Of a stretch of 40,125 bases of DNA, positions 30,249 through 38,467 are shown piece after piece (positions within the stretch are counted from its first letter, which is position 1; each line of letters starts with the position of its first letter). The translations under genes were made by a program, and so were the position numbers. The notes under the pieces are model-generated. The model was given only the letters and a program-made list of their open reading frames with translations. It was not told the DNA's origin and did not search any database. Source of the stretch: Planotetraspora sp. A-T 1434 (GTDB taxonomy: Bacteria; Actinomycetota; Actinomycetes; Streptosporangiales; Streptosporangiaceae); the NCBI RefSeq assembly GCF_025420585.1, contig NZ_JAOEGB010000043.1:1-40125 (forward strand), read 5' to 3'.

Positions 30249-31001
30249 CTGGGTTCCTTCGATCTTGGGGTCGGAGACGACCCACGTGCCTTCCCTGGTG
30301 CTGAACGAGCTTCTGACGTGGATCGGCAGGTTGAACCTGCGGGCGTACTCCACGCAGCGCAGATGCAGGATCTTGGCCCCGCAGGCCGCCATCTCCAGTG
30401 TCTCCTCATAGGAGATCCGCGGGATCTGGCGGGCCGTCGAGACGATGCGCGGGTCGGCGGTGAAGATGCCGTCCACGTCGGTGTAGATCTCGCAGACGTC
30501 GGCCCCGAGCGCGGCCGCCAGCGCGACGGCCGTGGTGTCCGAGCCGCCCCGGCCGAGCGTCGTGATGTCCTTGGTGTCCTGCGACACGCCCTGGAAACCG
30601 GCGACGATCGCGATCTGGCCCGTGTCCAGCGCCCCCCGGATCCGGCCGGGGGTCACGTCGATGATGCGGGCCTTGCCGTGCGTCGAGTCGGTGATGACGC
30701 CGGCCTGGGAACCGGTGAAGCTGCGCGCCTCGTGGCCCAGGTTGGCGATCGCCATGGCGAGCAGCGCCATCGAGATCCGCTCGCCGGAGGTCAGCAGCAT
30801 GTCCAGCTCGCGGCCCGGAGGCAGCGGGGACACCTGCTGTGCCAGATCGAGCAGCTCGTCGGTGGTGTCCCCCATAGCGGAGACGATCACGACGACGTCG
30901 TTGCCGGCTTTTTTCGTCGCGACGATCCGCTGGGCGACCTGCTTGATGCGGGACGCGTCGGCGACGGACGAACCACCGTACTTCTGGACAACGAGCGCCA
31001 C
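29727..31001 (-). CDS. lysC: aspartokinase, catalytic alpha subunit with regulatory ACT domains
   Basis: A 424-residue aspartokinase that phosphorylates aspartate. The N-terminus [14 protein letters not shown] is diagnostic. The kinase domain extends to about residue 240 and contains [29 protein letters not shown] and [15 protein letters not shown]. Two ACT domains follow (about 265-415), which in relatives mediate feedback inhibition by lysine and threonine. Start is GTG with GGAG upstream. A candidate promoter, TTGGGT at 31059-31064 and TACACT at 31037-31042 on the minus strand with 16 bp between, lies upstream. An internal ATG at 30248 would yield a separate regulatory beta subunit. Confidence 0.96.
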   Translation of the reverse strand: MALVVQKYGGSSVADASRIKQVAQRIVATKKAGNDVVVIVSAMGDTTDELLDLAQQVSPLPPGRELDMLLTSGERISMALLAMAIANLGHEARSFTGSQAGVITDSTHGKARIIDVTPGRIRGALDTGQIAIVAGFQGVSQDTKDITTLGRGGSDTTAVALAAALGADVCEIYTDVDGIFTADPRIVSTARQIPRISYEETLEMAACGAKILHLRCVEYARRFNLPIHVRSSFSTREGTWVVSDPKIEGTQMEQPIISGVAHDRSEAKITVVGVPDKVGEAATIFRTLADAEINIDMIVQNVSAAATGRTDISFTLPTNDSQTALTALKKIQSQVAFESLLYDDQIGKVSLIGAGMRSHPGVTAKFFSALADAGVNIEMISTSEIRISVVVGQNEVDQAVTAAHRAFDLDADQVEAVVYGGTGR

Positions 31002-31036
31002 TGGAATCTCCGAACGAAATCAGGCGTGGAGCTCAC

Positions 31037-31064
31037 AGTGTACTTGGGGGGCCCAGCGACCCAA
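31037..31064 (-). promoter_or_regulatory. candidate lysC promoter
   Basis: Read on the minus strand, TTGGGT (31059-31064) and TACACT (31037-31042) are separated by 16 bp, about 36 bp before the lysC GTG. Confidence 0.45.
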
Positions 31065-31102
31065 CTGGGTTAGACCAGCATGTGGACGGTGCATGTGGAC
31101 GG

Positions 31103-31633
31103 TCAGACGGTCGTGCTCTCTTCCACCACGTCAAGGCGGGTGTGCGCGACCAGGCCGTGGAGCGCGCGAAGCGCCGCCCCGGCGTGGTTGCCCCACGTGT
31201 TGAAGTAGGAGTACTGCCACCACCACAGGGCCTCCAGCGGACGCCCCGCCCGGTAGTGCCGCAGCCCGTGGATCAGGTCCGCCGCCACCGCCGTGAGATC
31301 ATCCGACAGCCGGTACGGCGTGACCACCGTGTCCTTGTACGGGTCGAACACCTCGGCGTAGTCGTCCACCGGGCCCAGCCGTGCGGCGAGAGCCGTACGG
31401 AGCGGGTCGATGTCGGGATCCTCGCTCAGCGCCGGCTCGAAGTTGCCCTGCAGGATGACGTCCTGCATGGCGCCGAGCTGGGTGCCCGCGAGGCTCACCT
31501 GCGCCACCTCGACCAGGAGCAGCGGCAGGATCGCGTCGCCGCCCTCGCCGCCCGCCAGGCGGGTCAGACCGTCGATGTAGTTCTGCGCGTGCCCGGCGAT
31601 GCGTGCGGCCAGGTCGTCGAACTCGTCAGACAT
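31103..31633 (-). CDS. DUF5063-like protein
   Basis: A 176-residue acidic protein. It begins [23 protein letters not shown] and ends with [32 protein letters not shown], the C-terminal pattern I associate with DUF5063 proteins encoded next to recR in actinomycetes. The function is unknown. I use the ATG at 31633, preceded by GGAGG on the minus strand; a longer frame starts 21 codons earlier inside recR. The 3' end of recR overlaps this start by 8 bp, so the two are cotranscribed. Confidence 0.8.
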   Translation of the reverse strand: MSDEFDDLAARIAGHAQNYIDGLTRLAGGEGGDAILPLLLVEVAQVSLAGTQLGAMQDVILQGNFEPALSEDPDIDPLRTALAARLGPVDDYAEVFDPYKDTVVTPYRLSDDLTAVAADLIHGLRHYRAGRPLEALWWWQYSYFNTWGNHAGAALRALHGLVAHTRLDVVEESTTV

Positions 31634-32225
31634 CCAGCAGCCTCCGTCCTTCGAAAGCGCGGCCCAAGGTGACCTCGTCGGCGTATTCGAGGTCACCGCC
31701 CACCGGCAGACCGCTGGCCAGTCGTGTCACTTTCAGTCCCAGGGGCTTGACGAGCCTGGCCAGGTAGGTGGCCGTCGCCTCACCCTCGAGGTTCGGGTCG
31801 GTCGCGAGGATCAGCTCGGTCACCTGGCCGTCGGCCAGCCGCGCCATCAGCTCGCGGATTTTCAGGTCATCGGGGCCCACGCCGTCGATCGGGCTGATCG
31901 CCCCGCCGAGCACGTGGTAGCGGCCACGGAACTCGCGGGTCTTCTCGATCGCCACGACGTCCTTGGACTCCTCGACGACGCAGATCACATGCGGGTCGCG
32001 CCGCTGGTCACGGCAGATCCGGCACTCCTCCTCCGCGGCGACGTTGCCGCAGATCCGGCAGAAGCGGACCTTCTCCTTGACCTCGAGAAGCGCGTGCGCC
32101 AGCCGCTTCACGTCCGCCGGATCCGTGGCGAGAAGGTGAAAGGCGATGCGCTGCGCGCTCTTGGGACCGACGCCGGGCAGCAGCCCCAGCTCGTCGATCA
32201 GATTCTGGACGACCCCTTCGTACAT
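31626..32225 (-). CDS. recR: recombination mediator protein RecR
   Basis: A 199-residue protein with the complete RecR layout. An N-terminal helix-hairpin-helix ([17 protein letters not shown], about 16-32) is followed by a four-cysteine zinc finger ([16 protein letters not shown], about 57-72) and a Toprim domain (about 80-175). RecR acts with RecO (and RecF) to load RecA at single-strand gaps. It lies 5 bp after ybaB and overlaps the DUF5063-like gene by 8 bp. Confidence 0.97.
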   Translation of the reverse strand: MYEGVVQNLIDELGLLPGVGPKSAQRIAFHLLATDPADVKRLAHALLEVKEKVRFCRICGNVAAEEECRICRDQRRDPHVICVVEESKDVVAIEKTREFRGRYHVLGGAISPIDGVGPDDLKIRELMARLADGQVTELILATDPNLEGEATATYLARLVKPLGLKVTRLASGLPVGGDLEYADEVTLGRAFEGRRLLDV

Positions 32226-32230
32226 GGCTT

Positions 32231-32578
32231 CTAGAACCCCGGCAGCTGACCGAGGCCGCCTCCGAGTCCCTGCGCGAGCGGGCCGAGCTTCTCCTGCTGC
32301 AGCTCGGCCGCGGCCCGTACGGCGTCGCGGACGGCGGCCAGGACGAGATCGGCGACCGTCTCGGCGGTCTCCTCCGGATCACTCGTGTCGATGGCGGTCG
32401 GGCTGATCTCGAGCTCCAGCAGCTCGCCGCTCCCGTTCACGGTCGCGACCACGAGCCCGCCCCCGGCGCTCCCCTCGACCTCGGCATCGCTGAGCTCCTG
32501 CTGTGCGGTGACGAGCTGCTGCTGCATCAGCTGAGCCTGCTCCAGCAACTGCTGGAGGTTGACATCCCCTGGATTCAC
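32231..32578 (-). CDS. YbaB/EbfC nucleoid-associated protein
   Basis: A 115-residue DNA-binding protein. [58 protein letters not shown] (about 7-65) is the typical YbaB N-terminal helix and strand pattern. The C-terminus is Gly-rich, ending in [10 protein letters not shown]. The family binds DNA as a dimer and is usually encoded beside recR, as here. The GTG at 32578 has GAGGAG nine bases upstream; an open frame extends beyond it without family similarity. Confidence 0.95.
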   Translation of the reverse strand: MNPGDVNLQQLLEQAQLMQQQLVTAQQELSDAEVEGSAGGGLVVATVNGSGELLELEISPTAIDTSDPEETAETVADLVLAAVRDAVRAAAELQQEKLGPLAQGLGGGLGQLPGF

Positions 32579-33142
32579 AATCGTGCGCTCCTCAGCGTCC
32601 AGCGACGTGTTCGTCGCGACGAGCCTACGGTGTTCGCCGCTGTTCTGGCACCGGCGCCCATGCGTGTTCCCCGCAATTGGAGCCGCAACCACGACACGCC
32701 AATCCAGTGGAAACAGTCGCGAACCCCCAGGAACCGTACGGGACCTCCATCGGCGTACGGGACCCATCGGCAAGCCGGCGTCGGACGACGGATGACGGAT
32801 CGGGGGAGATCTGATGGAACCCCGCTGGATCCGCTGGGACCAGGATTGCATTTGGAACCGCACGGATGAGGGCCGCGCTACCCCCACGGACCTCACCCAT
32901 GCGGCTTGAGGACTGGCCGGGCCCCGTCCCCCCTCCAAAGCGTCCGGGACCCGGCCTGTCCACCACGCTGGTCGAGCTCTTGACCTCGCCCGACGTGACA
33001 CGCCAACCCTAATCAGCCGAACGTTGCATACAGGTTGCGATCACTTGGTTACTCATGGAGATTGGCAAATATCGTCTCGGGTGCTAGTCAGTTCTCAGAG
33101 GCAGTCGTGAAACGCTCCACTGAACGGACCCGGGGGTGATCG
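32579..33142. other. intergenic region between ybaB and the GAF regulator gene
   Basis: About 560 bp with no supported gene. It carries a short direct repeat GTACGGGACC at about 32735 and 32754, and a candidate promoter for the GAF gene, TTGGCA at 33062-33067 and TAGTCA at 33085-33090 with 17 bp between. Frames across it lack ribosome sites and family similarity. Confidence 0.5.
33062..33090 (+). promoter_or_regulatory. candidate promoter of the GAF regulator gene
   Basis: TTGGCA-N17-TAGTCA fits a housekeeping promoter. The predicted start is about 45 bp before the GTG at 33143. Confidence 0.45.
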
Positions 33143-34555
33143 GTGCCGAATTCGGCAATCCGCCGGCTTCACGAGGCGGTGGTGACGGGAGAGCGGCCCA
33201 AGGGAAAGGGGCCGCGTGACGTCATCTCCAAGTCGTGGCGGCGGTCCCTCGACGCCGGGATCGACCCCGAGATGCACGCGGCCCCACTCATCTATGACGC
33301 CGGGGACATCCGCGACGCGCGCACGTCCAACCCGATGAACGCTCTGGTCCCCCTGCTGAGCCACACGCTGCTGCAGATCGCCGACGAGACCGCCCACATC
33401 ATGGTGATCACCGATGCCGACGGCGACGTGCTGTGGCGTGACGGGCACCGCCAGGTCCTCCGGCACGCCGACCGGATCGGCCTCGCCGACGGCTTCCGAT
33501 GGGCCGAGCAGGCGGTCGGCACCAACGGCATCGGCACGGCCCTGGCCACTGGCGTGCCGACCCACGTCTACTCCGCCGAGCATCTGGCCCTGGCGCTGCA
33601 CGAATGGTCCTGCGCGGGCGCACCCGTCGTGGATCCCGACTCGGGCCGAGTCCTCGGCTGCCTCGACATCAGCGGAACGGCACGCGCCCTCCACCCCGCG
33701 ACGGTCGCCCTGGTGGCGGCGGCGGCCCGGCTCGCGGAGAGCCAGCTCACGCTGCGGATGCGGGAGCGCGACGAGCGGCTGCGCACCCGTCACCACCGCC
33801 ACCTGTCCCGCCCCGGCGCGCTCGTCACCCCGACCGGGCGGATCATCGGCGGCGACCAGAGCCTCGGCCCCCGCATCCGCCTGCCGGAAGCGGGCGATCG
33901 GGTATACCTGCCCGACGGGCGGATGGCAGTGGTCGACTGGCTCGGCGACGCCTACCGGCTCGTCCCGGTCGGCACTTCGGCCACCCCGCGACTCACGCTC
34001 ACTCTGCTCGGAGCCGACCACCCCTTCGCGTACCTCGACGACGTCCGCGTCACGCTCTCCCTCCGCCACGCGGAGATCCTCACCCTGCTGGCGTCCCACC
34101 CCCGCGGCCTGACCGCCGAGCGGCTGTCCTTCCTGCTGTACGGCGACGAAGGCAACCCCGTGACCATCCGTGCCGAGATCCACCGGCTCCGGGCCCAGCT
34201 CTCCGGGGCCATCGCCGCCAAGCCGTACCGATTAACCTGCGAGGTCGCCGGCGACTTCCTCGAGGTACGGCAGGCCCTGACCAAGGGAGACCTCCCGGCC
34301 GTCGCCCGCCTCTACCAGGGACCGCTGCTCCCGCGCTCGGAGACTCCGGCCATCCGACGGGCGCGCGACGAGCTCGAAGCCCGCGTGCGCTCTGAGCTCC
34401 TGGCGAAGGGCACCGCCGAAGACCTCTGGGCGTACGCGCAGACCTCCACCGGCCACGACGACTTCGAAGTGCTCGAACGCCTTGTCGCGGCCCTTCCCCC
34501 CGGCGACCAGCGCCGCGCCGCCGCAGTCGTACGGCTCAACCCCGCCTACGAATGA
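33143..34555 (+). CDS. GAF-domain transcriptional regulator with C-terminal winged helix
   Basis: A 470-residue protein. The N-terminal half (about 20-215) resembles the sensory region of AcoR-like regulators: SKSWRRSLDAGIDPE, then a GAF domain with LADGFRWAEQAVGTNGIGTALATGVPTHVYSAEHL and GCLDISG. There is no sigma-54 AAA+ domain. Instead, about residues 310-390 look like a winged helix (VTLSLRHAEILTLLASHPRGLTAERLSFLLYGDEGNPVTIRAEIHRLRAQL). Similar actinobacterial regulators are often near alcohol or aldehyde dehydrogenase genes, but none is here. The start is GTG. The gene sits on the plus strand between the minus-strand ybaB-recR and dnaX genes. Confidence 0.8.
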   Translation: MPNSAIRRLHEAVVTGERPKGKGPRDVISKSWRRSLDAGIDPEMHAAPLIYDAGDIRDARTSNPMNALVPLLSHTLLQIADETAHIMVITDADGDVLWRDGHRQVLRHADRIGLADGFRWAEQAVGTNGIGTALATGVPTHVYSAEHLALALHEWSCAGAPVVDPDSGRVLGCLDISGTARALHPATVALVAAAARLAESQLTLRMRERDERLRTRHHRHLSRPGALVTPTGRIIGGDQSLGPRIRLPEAGDRVYLPDGRMAVVDWLGDAYRLVPVGTSATPRLTLTLLGADHPFAYLDDVRVTLSLRHAEILTLLASHPRGLTAERLSFLLYGDEGNPVTIRAEIHRLRAQLSGAIAAKPYRLTCEVAGDFLEVRQALTKGDLPAVARLYQGPLLPRSETPAIRRARDELEARVRSELLAKGTAEDLWAYAQTSTGHDDFEVLERLVAALPPGDQRRAAAVVRLNPAYE

Positions 34556-34790
34556 CCTCCCGGCCCCCCTGCCCACGACCGTCCCTGACCCCCGGGCGGT
34601 TGGTAGATCTTTTCGTCACCCTTCCGACCTGTGGTTTTGTAGAGGATCAAGCCCAGATTCGTCGTAGGTGCCGGATGGCGTATCCCGCCATCTCCGACGG
34701 CGCCCCCTGTGACGGCGACGCGTGCGGCGGTGAACCATCCGACAGCGATGCTCAATCACGCGCGGGTGGCATGGGTGGCCGATTCCCTGG

Positions 34791-37382
34791 TCAGGAGTGG
34801 TCGATCTCCTCGATGATCCGGCCGCCGAGCTCTCGCTGAATGAGGGCCATGCCGGTCAGCTCGTTCACATCGGCGTTGGCGTCGTTCAGCGGGTCGACCT
34901 CGTCGGCGTCGGATCCGGGGGCGGTCTTTCTGCGGCTCGGGACCGACTCCGGCCACGCCTGACGCGGCCCGGCCTGGGCGGCGGCCCGCGCGGCCGACTT
35001 CGCGGCGGCGAGACCGGGGCTCGACACGCGCAGGGACCCCGAGCCGGTCGCGGACCCGGCCGGACCGTCGAAGTCGTCCGACGGCTCGTCGGGCCACGTC
35101 TCGTCCGTCGCCACCGCCGACCTGGGGGCCGCGAACTGCGGCGCGGAGGAGCCGGACGCGCCCTGATGCGTCCCGTTCTGTACGGCATGCGGCTGCCCGG
35201 GCTGGCCTGGTCCGTTACCCCGATCATCACCGGCCGAGGAGCCGGGGTTGGCGGGGTCAATGCCTGAAGTGCCCCCAGGAGCGCCCATAGCGCTGGAGGC
35301 ACCTGACCCTGGGACGTCTCCCGAACCTCCGGACACAGGGCCTGCGGGACCGGCTGCCGCCCCGGACCGCGGATCGTTCGGCCCTCCGGCGCCGCCCGGC
35401 GCGGCAGGACCGCCCGAACCGAAAGCGCCTGTTCCCGAAGCACCCCCGGCGTGACTTGTGCCGGAGGCGCTGCCGCCGGCGTAAGCCCCCGTTCCGGGGG
35501 AGCTTGCCGTTCCGCTGGCACCGAATCCGGGCGAACCGGCTGGGCTTGGCGAACCGGCTGGCCCCGGAGAGCTCACTGGCCCCGGAGAGCTGGCCGGTCC
35601 CGGTGAACCGGCGGGGCCGCGTGCGCCACCGGCCGCAGGGCCGGAGCCGCCGACTACTACGTCGACCCGCCAGGTGCCGCCGAGGACGTCGCTCAGCGCA
35701 GCCGCGACCACCTCGTCCCGCTTGCCCTTGAGAAAGCCCTGCACGTCACCGGGCTTCTCGAAGCCGACGGTGACCACATTCCCCTCGACCCCCAGCAACC
35801 GGCCCTGGGCATTGAGGATCATCCAGGCGACGCGCTGCCGGTTCTTGATCGCTTCGAGTACCTGGGGCCATGCCTGCTGGACCGGCCCGGCCCCGGCCGC
35901 GGGCTGGACCGGCCCTGCCGAACCGGACGGCGCCGGAGAGGGGGCCGAAGCCCTCGGCGACCCCGGCCTGGCGGGCGCCGGCCAATCATCCGCCCCCTGG
36001 CCCGCGGCGGCGGGAGCCGCGACGGACTGCGGGGCGGGAGCCGCGACGGACTGCGGGGCGGGAGCCGTAACGGCGGGCGGAGACGACTCCGACCGGGGAG
36101 CCTGGGCCGGCGACGGCGGGACAGCGCTCTGACTCCCGGGGGCCGCAGGCGCTTGGCCCGGGGCCGCTTGGCCGGGAACAGGGGCCGCCTGACCGAGGGC
36201 GGGGGCGGCATAGGTTCCGGCGGGGAGGCCGCCCCGTTCGAGGCGTTCGAGCCGCGCCAGCATCGCGGCCTCACCCTGCTCCGCGGCGGGGAGGAGGACC
36301 CGGGCGCACATCAGCTCCAGCAGCAGGCGAGGAGACGTGGCGCCGCGCATCTCGGTGAGCCCGGCGTTGAACACCTCGGCGGCGCGGGTCAGCTCGGCGG
36401 GCCCCATCGATACGGCCTGCACCTGCAGGCGCTCCAGTTCGTCGGCCGGGCGGTCGAGGAGGCCGTTGGAGGCGGCTTCCGGCACGTTGGCGAGAATCAC
36501 CAGGTCGCGGAAGCGCTCCAGCAGGTCCATGGCGAAGCGGCGCGGGTCGTGGCCACCCTCGATGACTCGGTTGACGGTGTGGAAGACGGCGGCGCCGTCG
36601 CGCTTGGCGAAGGCGTCGATCACCTCGTCGAGCAGGTCGCCATCGGTGTAGCCGAGCAGGGAGACGGCACGCTGGTAGGTGATTCCCGCGTCGTCGGCGC
36701 CGGCGAGAAGCTGGTCGAGGATCGACAGCGAGTCTCTGGCCGAGCCCGCACCGGCCCGGACGACCAGGGGCAACGCCGCCGGCTCGTATGGAACGGACTC
36801 CGACTCGAGGATCTCCTCCATAAGCTGGCGGAGAGTCGCGGGCGGCATCAGCCGGAAGGGATAGTGGTGGGTCCGGGACTTGATCGTCCCGATGACCTTC
36901 TCGGGCTCGGTCGTCGCGAAGACGAACTTCAGGTGCGGCGGCGGTTCCTCGACGAGCTTGAGCAGCGCGTTGAAGCCCTCACGGGTGACCATGTGGGCCT
37001 CGTCGATAATATAGATCTTGAAGCGCGCGGCGACCGGGGCGAAGAAGGCCCGCTCACGAAGGTCACGGGCGTCGTCCACGCCACCGTGGGAGGCGGCGTC
37101 GATCTCGATGACGTCGAGGTGGCCGGGGCCTGTGGGGGCCAGGGCGATGCACGATTCACACTCGCCACAGGGATCGGGTGTGGGGCCCTTTTCGCAGTTC
37201 AGAGAGCGGGCGAGGATGCGGGCGCTGGACGTCTTGCCGCACCCGCGGGGGCCACTGAAGAGGTAGGCATGGTTGATCCGGCCGCTACGCAGGGCCTGGC
37301 GCAGCGGCTCCGTGACGTGCTCTTGCCCCTTGACCTCGGCGAACGTCCCGGGCCTGTACTTGCGGTACAGCGCAAGACTCAT
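34791..37382 (-). CDS. dnaX: DNA polymerase III gamma/tau subunit with long low-complexity region
   Basis: An 863-residue clamp-loader ATPase. It starts MSLALYRKYRPGTFAEVKGQEHV. Walker A is GPRGCGKT (44-51), the zinc module has Cys63, 72, 75 and 78, the DExx box is IIDEAH (125-130), and the sensor/arginine region contains GSARDSLSILDQLL. A tau-type domain (WPQVLEAIKNRQRVAWMIL onward) lies between two long Pro/Ala/Gly/Ser-rich segments, so the protein is longer than a typical DnaX by roughly 250 residues. The first segment includes a repeated APAPQSVA unit from a 30-bp DNA repeat near 36006-36065. The ATG at 37382 has GAGGAG upstream. The SRP RNA lies directly upstream on the same strand. Confidence 0.96.
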   Translation of the reverse strand: MSLALYRKYRPGTFAEVKGQEHVTEPLRQALRSGRINHAYLFSGPRGCGKTSSARILARSLNCEKGPTPDPCGECESCIALAPTGPGHLDVIEIDAASHGGVDDARDLRERAFFAPVAARFKIYIIDEAHMVTREGFNALLKLVEEPPPHLKFVFATTEPEKVIGTIKSRTHHYPFRLMPPATLRQLMEEILESESVPYEPAALPLVVRAGAGSARDSLSILDQLLAGADDAGITYQRAVSLLGYTDGDLLDEVIDAFAKRDGAAVFHTVNRVIEGGHDPRRFAMDLLERFRDLVILANVPEAASNGLLDRPADELERLQVQAVSMGPAELTRAAEVFNAGLTEMRGATSPRLLLELMCARVLLPAAEQGEAAMLARLERLERGGLPAGTYAAPALGQAAPVPGQAAPGQAPAAPGSQSAVPPSPAQAPRSESSPPAVTAPAPQSVAAPAPQSVAAPAAAGQGADDWPAPARPGSPRASAPSPAPSGSAGPVQPAAGAGPVQQAWPQVLEAIKNRQRVAWMILNAQGRLLGVEGNVVTVGFEKPGDVQGFLKGKRDEVVAAALSDVLGGTWRVDVVVGGSGPAAGGARGPAGSPGPASSPGPVSSPGPAGSPSPAGSPGFGASGTASSPGTGAYAGGSASGTSHAGGASGTGAFGSGGPAAPGGAGGPNDPRSGAAAGPAGPVSGGSGDVPGSGASSAMGAPGGTSGIDPANPGSSAGDDRGNGPGQPGQPHAVQNGTHQGASGSSAPQFAAPRSAVATDETWPDEPSDDFDGPAGSATGSGSLRVSSPGLAAAKSAARAAAQAGPRQAWPESVPSRRKTAPGSDADEVDPLNDANADVNELTGMALIQRELGGRIIEEIDHS

Positions 37383-37427
37383 GCCGTCTCCTCGGGGGGT
37401 CGACCTGGTCGGCGGTTCCGCTAACTG

Positions 37428-37520
37428 AGAGACCCCTCGCACACCCGCCAGAGCCCGCTTATCCTTGCTGCCTTCCGGCCCTGGGGAGGTTCACAGGATG
37501 ACGCCGCGCGAGGGGTCCGG
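37428..37520 (-). ncRNA. ffs: small signal recognition particle RNA (4.5S-type)
   Basis: On the minus strand the conserved apical motif occurs: GTGAACCTCCCCAGG, then GCCGGAAGGCAGCAAGGATAA, then GCGGGCTCTGGCGGGT. The closing stem GACCCCTCGC pairs with GCGAGGGGTC (37508-37517 with 37431-37440, 10 bp). TAGACT at 37525-37530 on the same strand fits a -10 element whose start agrees with the RNA 5' end. The RNA forms the SRP with Ffh. Its place just before dnaX is usual for actinomycetes. Exact ends are estimated. Confidence 0.95.
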
Positions 37521-37602
37521 AGACAGTCTAACCACTCCGAGGCAATGCGAAGGCCGCGAACTACGGTCACCGCACACCGGAAAGTCCGCTAAGCTTTTCG
37601 GC

Positions 37603-37688
37603 GGAGGATTCGCCTAGTTGGCCTAGGGCGCACGCTTGGAAAGCGTGTTGGGGGCAACCCCTCAGGAGTTCGAATCTCCTATCCTCCG
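37603..37688 (+). tRNA. tRNA-Ser (anticodon GGA)
   Basis: An 86-nt class II tRNA. The acceptor stem GGAGGAT pairs with ATCCTCC (37681-37687), the discriminator is G, and the CCA is not encoded. The anticodon loop is TTGGAAA with GGA at 37638-37640, flanked by CACGC/GCGTG. The long variable arm (about 37648-37663) is typical of serine tRNA, and the T arm contains GTTCGAATC. It reads UCC and UCU codons. Confidence 0.97.
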
Positions 37689-37714
37689 CGCTTGGTTGAG
37701 CAGCAAGAACACGT

Positions 37715-37742
37715 AGGGCCCGGTCTGATACAGCCGGGCCCT
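37715..37742 (+). terminator. hairpin terminator after tRNA-Ser
   Basis: AGGGCCCGG (37715-37723) pairs perfectly with CCGGGCCCT (37734-37742) around a 10-nt loop, followed by TTCGT. It lies 26 bp downstream of the tRNA and can also stop transcription of the convergent methyltransferase gene. Confidence 0.8.
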
Positions 37743-37790
37743 TCGTGCGTCTCCGCCCCAGTTTCACTATGTCCGTCTCAGTTGTCCGTC

Positions 37791-38447
37791 TCACGGCTGG
37801 AAGCCGTACTCCCCGTACAGGCGGACATATCGGGCAAGCGTGAGGACCTGCCGGGGTTCCAGGCCGGTCGCGGTGCGTTCGAACAGGACGACCTCCTCAT
37901 GCCCGCCCGGACCGATCGGCTGGACGAGGCGGCCGCCGGGGCGCAGCTGTCCGGCAAGCGGCGGGGGCACCTCGGGGAAGGCCGCCGACACCACGATGGC
38001 GTCGTAGGGGGCGCGGGCGGGCACGCCGCGGCTGCCGTCCCCGGTGAGCAGTTCGACGTTGCCGATCCCCTGCCGCGCGAGGTTCGACCGTGCCTGCCGG
38101 ACGAGGTCCGGCCACCGGTCGATGCTGACCACGTCGGCGGCGAGGCGCGCGAGCAGCGCGGTCTGGAAGCCGAGCCCGGTGCCGATCTCCAGGACGTGCT
38201 CTCCGCCGGTGAGGGCGAGTCCTTCGATCACCCTCGCCGACAGCGACGGCTGGGTGGTGACCTGCCCGTGCGCGATCGGGATCGGCTCGTCCTCGTAGGC
38301 CGCGGCGACGAGGTCCTCGGGCACGAAGGCCGCGCGCGGCGTCGCGCGGATGGCTTCGAGCAGCCGGGGGTCGCGGACGCCCGCCGCTCGCACCTCGCGG
38401 ACCAGATCGTCCGGCGAGGCGCCATGATCATGCCTGCCCCCGCGCAT
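37791..38447 (-). CDS. pcm: protein-L-isoaspartate O-methyltransferase
   Basis: A 218-residue enzyme that methylates isoaspartyl residues to start their repair. The N-terminal region has VRDPRLLEAIRATPRAAFVPEDL and YEDEPIPIAHGQVTTQPSLSARVIEGL (about 24-75), the characteristic PIMT segment. Motif I is VLEIGTGLGFQTALLARL (about 84-101), with GSRGVPARAPYDAIVVSAAF later. The end VLTLARYVRLYGEYGFQP is typical. The ATG at 38447 has no strong ribosome site and lies 20 bp after the stop of the reductase gene, so cotranscription and coupling are likely. Confidence 0.93.
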   Translation of the reverse strand: MRGGRHDHGASPDDLVREVRAAGVRDPRLLEAIRATPRAAFVPEDLVAAAYEDEPIPIAHGQVTTQPSLSARVIEGLALTGGEHVLEIGTGLGFQTALLARLAADVVSIDRWPDLVRQARSNLARQGIGNVELLTGDGSRGVPARAPYDAIVVSAAFPEVPPPLAGQLRPGGRLVQPIGPGGHEEVVLFERTATGLEPRQVLTLARYVRLYGEYGFQP

Positions 38448-38467
38448 ACCGTGGTGCCCGGCGGACG

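Noticed and set aside
29731-30285. N-terminal extension of Asd into lysC
   Set aside because: It is a shifted frame of lysC; the ATG at 29730 begins the conserved NADP-binding fold.
34556-34790. Short frames between the GAF regulator and dnaX genes
   Set aside because: No start signals, family similarity or conserved motif; treated as intergenic with nothing assignable.
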